Origin: PWHG01 sp964406935
GTDB taxonomy: Bacteria; Patescibacteriota; Patescibacteriia; Patescibacteriales; UBA12465
Length of the DNA: 19,344 nt
Direction of reading: 5' to 3'
Assembly (NCBI GenBank): GCA_964406935.1
Contig: CAYOTM010000016.1
Coordinates: 1 to 19,344, forward strand
Position numbers and translations under genes: made by a program
The notes under the pieces: generated by a model
What the model was told of the DNA's origin: nothing
Seen by the model: the letters and a program-made list of their open reading frames with translations, nothing else
The model's database searches: none
Shown: positions 14,405 through 19,344 of the stretch, piece after piece
How the letters are laid out: each line of letters opens with the position of its first letter
Numbering within the stretch: the first letter of the stretch is position 1

Positions 14405-17400
14405 ATGTCTAAAGCTAATTCAAATTCTAAGATACAAAATCGTTTATTTTTCAATAATTTTCAAGAGGTAATTCCGATGCCTGACTTAATTGAAATTCAG
14501 AAGGATTCATATAATTGGTTTTTGAAAGAAGGCCTAGTAGAATTATTTGAAGAAATTAATCCGATCACTGATTTTATTGGTCGTGATTTAGAATTATATT
14601 TCGAAGATTATTATTTAGATGAAGCGAAGTTTTCTGAGTTAGAAAGTCGGCAGAAGAACATTACTTACGAAGCGCCTTTAAGGGTAAAAACTCGCTTACT
14701 TAATAAAAAAACTAAACAAGAAATTAAACAAGAAGTTTTCTTAGGAGATTTTCCGGTGATGACTGACAAGGGAACTTTTATTATTAATGGTATTGAGCGA
14801 GTAGTCGTTTCTCAGTTAATTCGTAGCGCTGGTGTAATGTTTACGGCGGAATTTATTAAAGGTAAAAAATGTTATGGCGCCAAGGTTATTCCTAATCGGG
14901 GCGCTTGGTTGGAAATTGAAACTGATTTTAATAAAGTAATTTGGGTGCGAATCGATCGTAAAAGAAAAGTGGCCATCACTTCACTTCTACGCGCCTTTGG
15001 TTATGACAGCGATGAAGAAATTTTAGCCCTATTTAAAGATGTTGATTTAAAAAGGACGGATGATGAACCAGGCTTTATTGAAGCTACCCTAGATAAAGAT
15101 TTAGCGAAAAATGAAGCTGATGGTTTGCAAGAAGTTTATCGTCGGATTCGTCCCGGTGATTTGGCTTCGGTTGAAAATGCTCGTCAATTGATTCATTCCA
15201 TGTTTTTCCGTTTTGATCGTTATGACTTTGGCCGAGTTGGTCGTTATAAATTAAATCGTCGCTTTGGCCTCAATTTACCTAACAACAAAGAGCATCGTAT
15301 TTTAAGACGAGAAGATTTGGTGTTAATTATTAAAGAAATTATTCGTTTAAATATTACTAAAGAGCCCGAAGATGATATTGATCATTTAGGCAATCGTCGC
15401 GTACGAGCAGTTGGTGGTTTGGTTCAAAATCGTTTTCGAGTTGGTTTAGCCAGAATGGAAAGAATTATTAAGGATCGAATGTCGACAACTGATATCGCTA
15501 CCTTAACTCCTAATAAATTAGTTAATGCGCGACCAGTTATTGGTGTAGTTAAAGAATTCTTTATGTCTTCTCAGCTATCTCAATTTATGGATCAAACCAA
15601 TCCTTTAGCTGAATTGGAGCATAAACGTCGGTTATCAGCCATGGGCCCTGGTGGTTTAACTCGGGAACGCGCTGGTTTTGATGTGCGTGATGTGCACACC
15701 ACTCACTACGGCCGTATTTGTCCAATTGCTACCCCGGAAGGACCAAACATTGGCTTGGTCGGTCACTTAGCTAGTTATTCTCGTTTAAATAGTTACGGCT
15801 TTTTAGAAGCCCCTTATCGTCGAGTTATCCATGATCGCCAAGGTAGTCGGGTGACTGATGAAATTGTTTTTATTGATGCCTTTGAAGAAGAAAAATATAT
15901 TACTGTCGACTCTACCATCCCTATTGATGAAAAGGGCCGATTTTTAGTAGATAAATATGAAGTTCGCTTATTTGGCGAACCTGGCGTTGAAGAGGTGGGA
16001 AAAATTGATTTTGTTGGGGTGGCGGCTAATCAGATTATTTCCATTGCCACTTCTCTAATTCCTTTTATGGAACATAACGATGGCCAACGATCGTTAATGG
16101 GTACTAACATGCAACGACAGGCAGTGCCTTTAGTAACTAATGAAGCTCCAATTGTAGGGACTGGAATTGAAGGTCGGGCCGCTCGCGATAGTGGTCATGT
16201 GGTAATTTCTCAAAGCGACGGAGAAATTATTTATGTTGATTCAGCAGCCATTGAAGTAAAAAATAAAAAAGGTCAAGTTAATCGTTATGATCTTAATAAA
16301 TTTGTTCGCTCTAACTCCTCTACTTGTATTAATCAACGACCAGTGATTGAAGTTGGCGATAAAGTTAAAGCCGGCCAAATTTTATCTGATGGGCCAGCGA
16401 TTGATAATGGTGAGTTATCTTTAGGACGAAATGTTTTGGTTGCCTTTATGACCTGGGAGGGATTTAATTATGAGGACGCAATAATTATTTCGGAGCGTTT
16501 AGTGAAAGAAGATATTTATTCCTCAATTCATATTGAAAATTATCCAATTGATGTTCGTGACACGAAATTAGGACCGGAAGTAATTACTAATGATATTCCC
16601 AACATCAGTGAAGAAAAATTAAAAAATTTAGACGCCGATGGAATTATTCGGATTGGCGCTGAAGTTTCTTCTGGCGATATTTTAGTAGGAAAAATTACGC
16701 CTAAGGGTGAAACCACTTTATCGGCTGAAGAAAAATTATTACGAGCGATTTTTGGTGATAAAGCTAAAGATGTTCGCGATTCTTCTTTATATTTAGAACA
16801 TGGTGAACACGGTAAAGTAGTTGATGTGAAAATTTTTTCTCGCGATGCGGGCGATAAATTAGCAGCTGGTGTACTGCAATCTATTCAAGTGTCCGTCGCT
16901 AATTTACGTAAAATTCAAGTAGGTGATAAGATGTCTGGTCGTCATGGAAACAAGGGAGTAATTTCTCGAGTGGTCCCAGTTGAAGATATGCCTTATATGT
17001 CTGATGGTACTCCAGTCGATATTATCCTTTCTCCTTTAGGAATTATTTCTCGAATGAACTTGGGACAACTTCTAGAAACTCATTTAGGGTTTGCGGCTAA
17101 AAAATTAGGTTATAAAATTGCCTCCCCGGCTCTTAATGGAATTACCGAAGAGCAAATTAAAGAGGAGCTAAAAAAAGCTGGCTTACCAGAAAACGGTAAA
17201 GTTACCCTATATGATGGTAAGACCGGTGAGCCCTACGATAACCAAGTGACTGTTGGTTATAAATACATGTTGAAATTGAATCATATGGTTGAAGATAAGA
17301 TTCATCAACGATCAATTGGTCCTTATTCTTTAATCACCCAGCAACCACTCGGCGGTAAAGCTCAGTTTGGTGGTCAACGTTTTGGAGAAATGGAAGTTTG

Positions 17401-17722
17401 GGCGCTGGAAGGTTATGGAGCAGCTCACACCCTTCAAGAAATGTTAACGATTAAATCTGATGATGTTCCAGGCCGCAGTAAGGCTTATGAAGCGATTATT
17501 AAAGGCGAAGAAATTGAAAAATTAAATGTTCCCGAATCATTTAATGTTTTACTTCGCGAGCTTAAGGGCTTAGGCTTGAATGTTGAATTATTAGGTGGCA
17601 AACAAGAAGAGATAGCAATTGATAGTGGAGAAGAGACTAAAAAAAATAATGATAAATATGGTTATGATAAGTCTGAGATAATCACTGCCCCTAAAGAGAG
17701 CAATAAATCTCGGAATAATTAA
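14405..17722 (+). CDS. rpoB: DNA-directed RNA polymerase subunit beta
   Basis: The beta subunit forms half of the RNA polymerase active-site cleft. At 1105 residues it is compact compared with 1342 in E. coli, lacking large lineage inserts. The N-terminal protrusion motif (LGDFPVMTDKGTFIINGIER, 113-132) and the fork-loop/rifampicin region (SSQLSQFMDQTNPLAELEHK, 388-407, then RRLSAMGPGGLTRERAGF) are intact, followed by THYGRICPIATPEGPNIGL, NVLVAFMTWEGFNYEDAI, SGRHGNKGVIS, and the C-terminal GGKAQFGGQRFGEMEVWALE clamp region. The last ~40 residues after VELLGGK are polar and variable. The ATG at 14405 gives the usual N-terminus before FNNFQEVIPMPDLIEIQ. Its stop is 24 bases before rpoC. No rplJ/rplL precedes it; a Mur ligase does, so the usual L10-linked control is absent here. 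Confidence 0.99.
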   Translation: MSKANSNSKIQNRLFFNNFQEVIPMPDLIEIQKDSYNWFLKEGLVELFEEINPITDFIGRDLELYFEDYYLDEAKFSELESRQKNITYEAPLRVKTRLLNKKTKQEIKQEVFLGDFPVMTDKGTFIINGIERVVVSQLIRSAGVMFTAEFIKGKKCYGAKVIPNRGAWLEIETDFNKVIWVRIDRKRKVAITSLLRAFGYDSDEEILALFKDVDLKRTDDEPGFIEATLDKDLAKNEADGLQEVYRRIRPGDLASVENARQLIHSMFFRFDRYDFGRVGRYKLNRRFGLNLPNNKEHRILRREDLVLIIKEIIRLNITKEPEDDIDHLGNRRVRAVGGLVQNRFRVGLARMERIIKDRMSTTDIATLTPNKLVNARPVIGVVKEFFMSSQLSQFMDQTNPLAELEHKRRLSAMGPGGLTRERAGFDVRDVHTTHYGRICPIATPEGPNIGLVGHLASYSRLNSYGFLEAPYRRVIHDRQGSRVTDEIVFIDAFEEEKYITVDSTIPIDEKGRFLVDKYEVRLFGEPGVEEVGKIDFVGVAANQIISIATSLIPFMEHNDGQRSLMGTNMQRQAVPLVTNEAPIVGTGIEGRAARDSGHVVISQSDGEIIYVDSAAIEVKNKKGQVNRYDLNKFVRSNSSTCINQRPVIEVGDKVKAGQILSDGPAIDNGELSLGRNVLVAFMTWEGFNYEDAIIISERLVKEDIYSSIHIENYPIDVRDTKLGPEVITNDIPNISEEKLKNLDADGIIRIGAEVSSGDILVGKITPKGETTLSAEEKLLRAIFGDKAKDVRDSSLYLEHGEHGKVVDVKIFSRDAGDKLAAGVLQSIQVSVANLRKIQVGDKMSGRHGNKGVISRVVPVEDMPYMSDGTPVDIILSPLGIISRMNLGQLLETHLGFAAKKLGYKIASPALNGITEEQIKEELKKAGLPENGKVTLYDGKTGEPYDNQVTVGYKYMLKLNHMVEDKIHQRSIGPYSLITQQPLGGKAQFGGQRFGEMEVWALEGYGAAHTLQEMLTIKSDDVPGRSKAYEAIIKGEEIEKLNVPESFNVLLRELKGLGLNVELLGGKQEEIAIDSGEETKKNNDKYGYDKSEIITAPKESNKSRNN

Positions 17723-17746
17723 TTTGTTAATTTGATTTTTAAATAT

Positions 17747-19344
17747 ATGCTTAACCCTATAAAAACTAGCGACTTTGATGCTATTCGTCTTAAACTAGCC
17801 TCTCCGGAAGAAATTGCTGAGTGGTCTCATGGCGAAGTGACTCGCCCTGAAACCATCAATTATCGTACTCAAAAACCAGAGAAGGAAGGCTTGTTTTGCG
17901 AAAAAATATTTGGTCCCACTAAAGACTGGGAGTGTTCTTGTGGTAAGTATAAAAAAATTCGTTATAAAGGAATTGTTTGTGATAAGTGCGGCGTTGAAGT
18001 TACTCGTAGTGTAGTTAGACGGGAACGAATGGGGCATATTGATCTGCAAATCCCCTGTTCTCACATTTGGTTTTTACGCGGTATTTCTTCAAAAATTGGC
18101 TTATTATTAAATTTAGGAATTCAATCTTTAGAAAAAGTAATTTACTTTGCTAGTTTTATTGTGACTGATGTTGATGAAAATTTAAAAGATTCGGTAATTA
18201 TTCAGGTTAGGCAGGAACATAAATCAAAAAAGAAAGTGATTGATAATGAATTTAATCAATCATTAAAAAAATTACAAGAAGAAACTAACCAGGCGATTCA
18301 AACGGGCGGTGACAAAATAAAATTAGAAGCCAAACAGCAAACTGAAATTAAAGATTTAACCAAGCTAAAAGCTGACAAGCTAGCTAGTCTTGATGAAGAT
18401 TTTAATCAAGTTATTAAAGAGCTTAAAGAATTGAAGCCGATGCTTATTTTGTCTGAACAACAATATCAAAATTTAAGTTTAAAATTTGGTCATGTATTTG
18501 AAGCCGGAATTGGTGCTGATGCAATTAGAAATTTATTATCCCGCATTGATTTAAATAAAAGCATTAAGAAAATTGAAGAGAAATTGCAAGATTCAATTGA
18601 TTCGAAAAAAGAAAAATTAATTAAAAGATTAAAATTATTAAAAAGTTTTCGTAATAATGATTTGCGTCCGGAGTGGATGATTTTAACTACTTTGCCGATT
18701 GTTCCTCCCGATTTACGGCCGATGGTCGCTCTGGATGGTGGTCGTTTTGCTGCCTCTGATTTAAATGATTTATATCGTCGGGTAATTAACCGTAATAATC
18801 GCTTAAAACAATTAACTGATTTAAATGCCCCTGAAGTAATTTGTCGTAATGAAAAACGGATGTTGCAGGAAGCGGTTGATGCTTTAATTGATAATTCCGC
18901 TCGGCACACCAAAACAGTGACCGCCTCCACCGGTCAAAAACGTCAACTCAAATCTTTAGCTGATGCCCTTAAGGGTAAGCAGGGTCGTTTTCGTCAAAAC
19001 TTACTTGGTAAGCGGGTTGATTATTCTGGCCGTAGCGTTATCGTGGTTAATCCGAGATTAAATCTTGACCAATGTGGTTTACCAAAAATCATGGCCCTAG
19101 AATTATTTAAGCCCTTTATTATTAGCCAGCTAATTAAGAGAGAAATTGTTCATAATGTGCGCAGTGCTTCTCGTTATATTGAGGCTGGCCATGATGAGGT
19201 TTGGGATATTTTAGAAGAAACAGTTAAGGGCTCTTACGTATTACTTAATCGGGCACCGACCTTACATCGTTTAGGAATTCAAGCTTTTAAACCAGTTTTA
19301 ATTGAAGGTAAGGCTATCCAAATTCATCCCTTAGTGTGTACAGC
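17747..19344 (+). CDS. rpoC: DNA-directed RNA polymerase subunit beta', 5' part (window ends)
   Basis: The beta' subunit carries the catalytic Mg site; only the first 532 codons are in the window and the reading frame is open to its end. The start FDAIRLKLASPEEI and EVTRPETINYRT are typical. The zinc ribbon is intact, with C63 and C65 in WECSCGKYK and C78 and C81 in CDKCGVEV. HIWFLRGISSKIG (106-118) is followed by a Lys/Glu-rich, probably coiled segment (about 145-300), then LRPEWMILTTLPIVPPDLRP, NEKRMLQEAVDALIDN, GKQGRFRQNLLGKRVDYSGR, and LNRAPTLHRLGIQAFKP. The catalytic NADFDGD motif should lie just past the window edge. The ATG at 17747 is 24 bases after the rpoB stop, so the genes form one operon. 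Confidence 0.98.
   Translation, partial: MLNPIKTSDFDAIRLKLASPEEIAEWSHGEVTRPETINYRTQKPEKEGLFCEKIFGPTKDWECSCGKYKKIRYKGIVCDKCGVEVTRSVVRRERMGHIDLQIPCSHIWFLRGISSKIGLLLNLGIQSLEKVIYFASFIVTDVDENLKDSVIIQVRQEHKSKKKVIDNEFNQSLKKLQEETNQAIQTGGDKIKLEAKQQTEIKDLTKLKADKLASLDEDFNQVIKELKELKPMLILSEQQYQNLSLKFGHVFEAGIGADAIRNLLSRIDLNKSIKKIEEKLQDSIDSKKEKLIKRLKLLKSFRNNDLRPEWMILTTLPIVPPDLRPMVALDGGRFAASDLNDLYRRVINRNNRLKQLTDLNAPEVICRNEKRMLQEAVDALIDNSARHTKTVTASTGQKRQLKSLADALKGKQGRFRQNLLGKRVDYSGRSVIVVNPRLNLDQCGLPKIMALELFKPFIISQLIKREIVHNVRSASRYIEAGHDEVWDILEETVKGSYVLLNRAPTLHRLGIQAFKPVLIEGKAIQIHPLVCT

Noticed and set aside
17795..18064. 89-codon minus-strand reading frame
   Set aside because: Antisense shadow of the rpoC zinc-ribbon region.
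18490..18930. 146-codon minus-strand reading frame
   Set aside because: Antisense shadow of rpoC; the plus strand encodes conserved beta' sequence throughout.

Overview
The window is AT-rich bacterial chromosome carrying only housekeeping and envelope/carbohydrate genes. I see no insertion sequence, phage gene or CRISPR array. Several features point to a Patescibacteria (CPR) organism: a compact 1105-residue RpoB followed directly by rpoC and not preceded by rplJ/rplL, a short-N-terminus Mur ligase, unrecognised small membrane and SIS proteins, tight gene packing, exclusive TAA stops, and starts that almost never have a Shine-Dalgarno motif. The phylum-level call is inference from gene style; no 16S gene is present. 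The genetic code reads as standard.

Layout. 1-1658 (minus): a LysM/M23 cell-wall peptidase, a small two-helix membrane protein and a tRNA-Ala(UGC) cut by the window edge, packed as one transcription unit. 1900-3417 (plus): the glycolytic enzyme gpmI, ending at a bidirectional terminator shared with a convergent SIS-domain protein (3596-4507, minus). 4647-9581 (plus): a tight run of yebC, ruvC, glgA, a GH57-like glycoside hydrolase/transferase and an APH-fold kinase-like protein. It mixes a translation/transcription factor, a Holliday-junction resolvase and apparent alpha-glucan metabolism. 9662-12589: FtsK with an unusual acidic tail, ending at its own terminator. 12667-14085: a MurE-like ligase whose promoter predicts a leaderless mRNA. 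14086-14404: a 319-base spacer with a near-consensus promoter, a DnaA-box-like 9-mer and three hairpins, two of them terminator-like. 14405-19344: rpoB and the 5' part of rpoC.

How it fits together. The left part serves the envelope and central carbon metabolism (peptidoglycan hydrolase, phosphoglycerate mutase, SIS sugar-phosphate protein). The middle pairs DNA maintenance with glucan synthesis and processing. The right part couples division/chromosome segregation (FtsK) and wall synthesis (Mur ligase) to the RNA polymerase beta/beta' operon. Recurrent promoter elements are visible: TGnTATAAT extended -10 boxes before gpmI, ftsK and the Mur ligase, and -35/-10 pairs with 17-base spacers before the SIS gene, yebC and rpoB. 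I did not find a convincingly new multi-gene system. The best leads are the structured rpoB leader, the leaderless and domain-short Mur ligase, the FtsK acidic tail, and the ruvC-glgA-GH57-kinase run.
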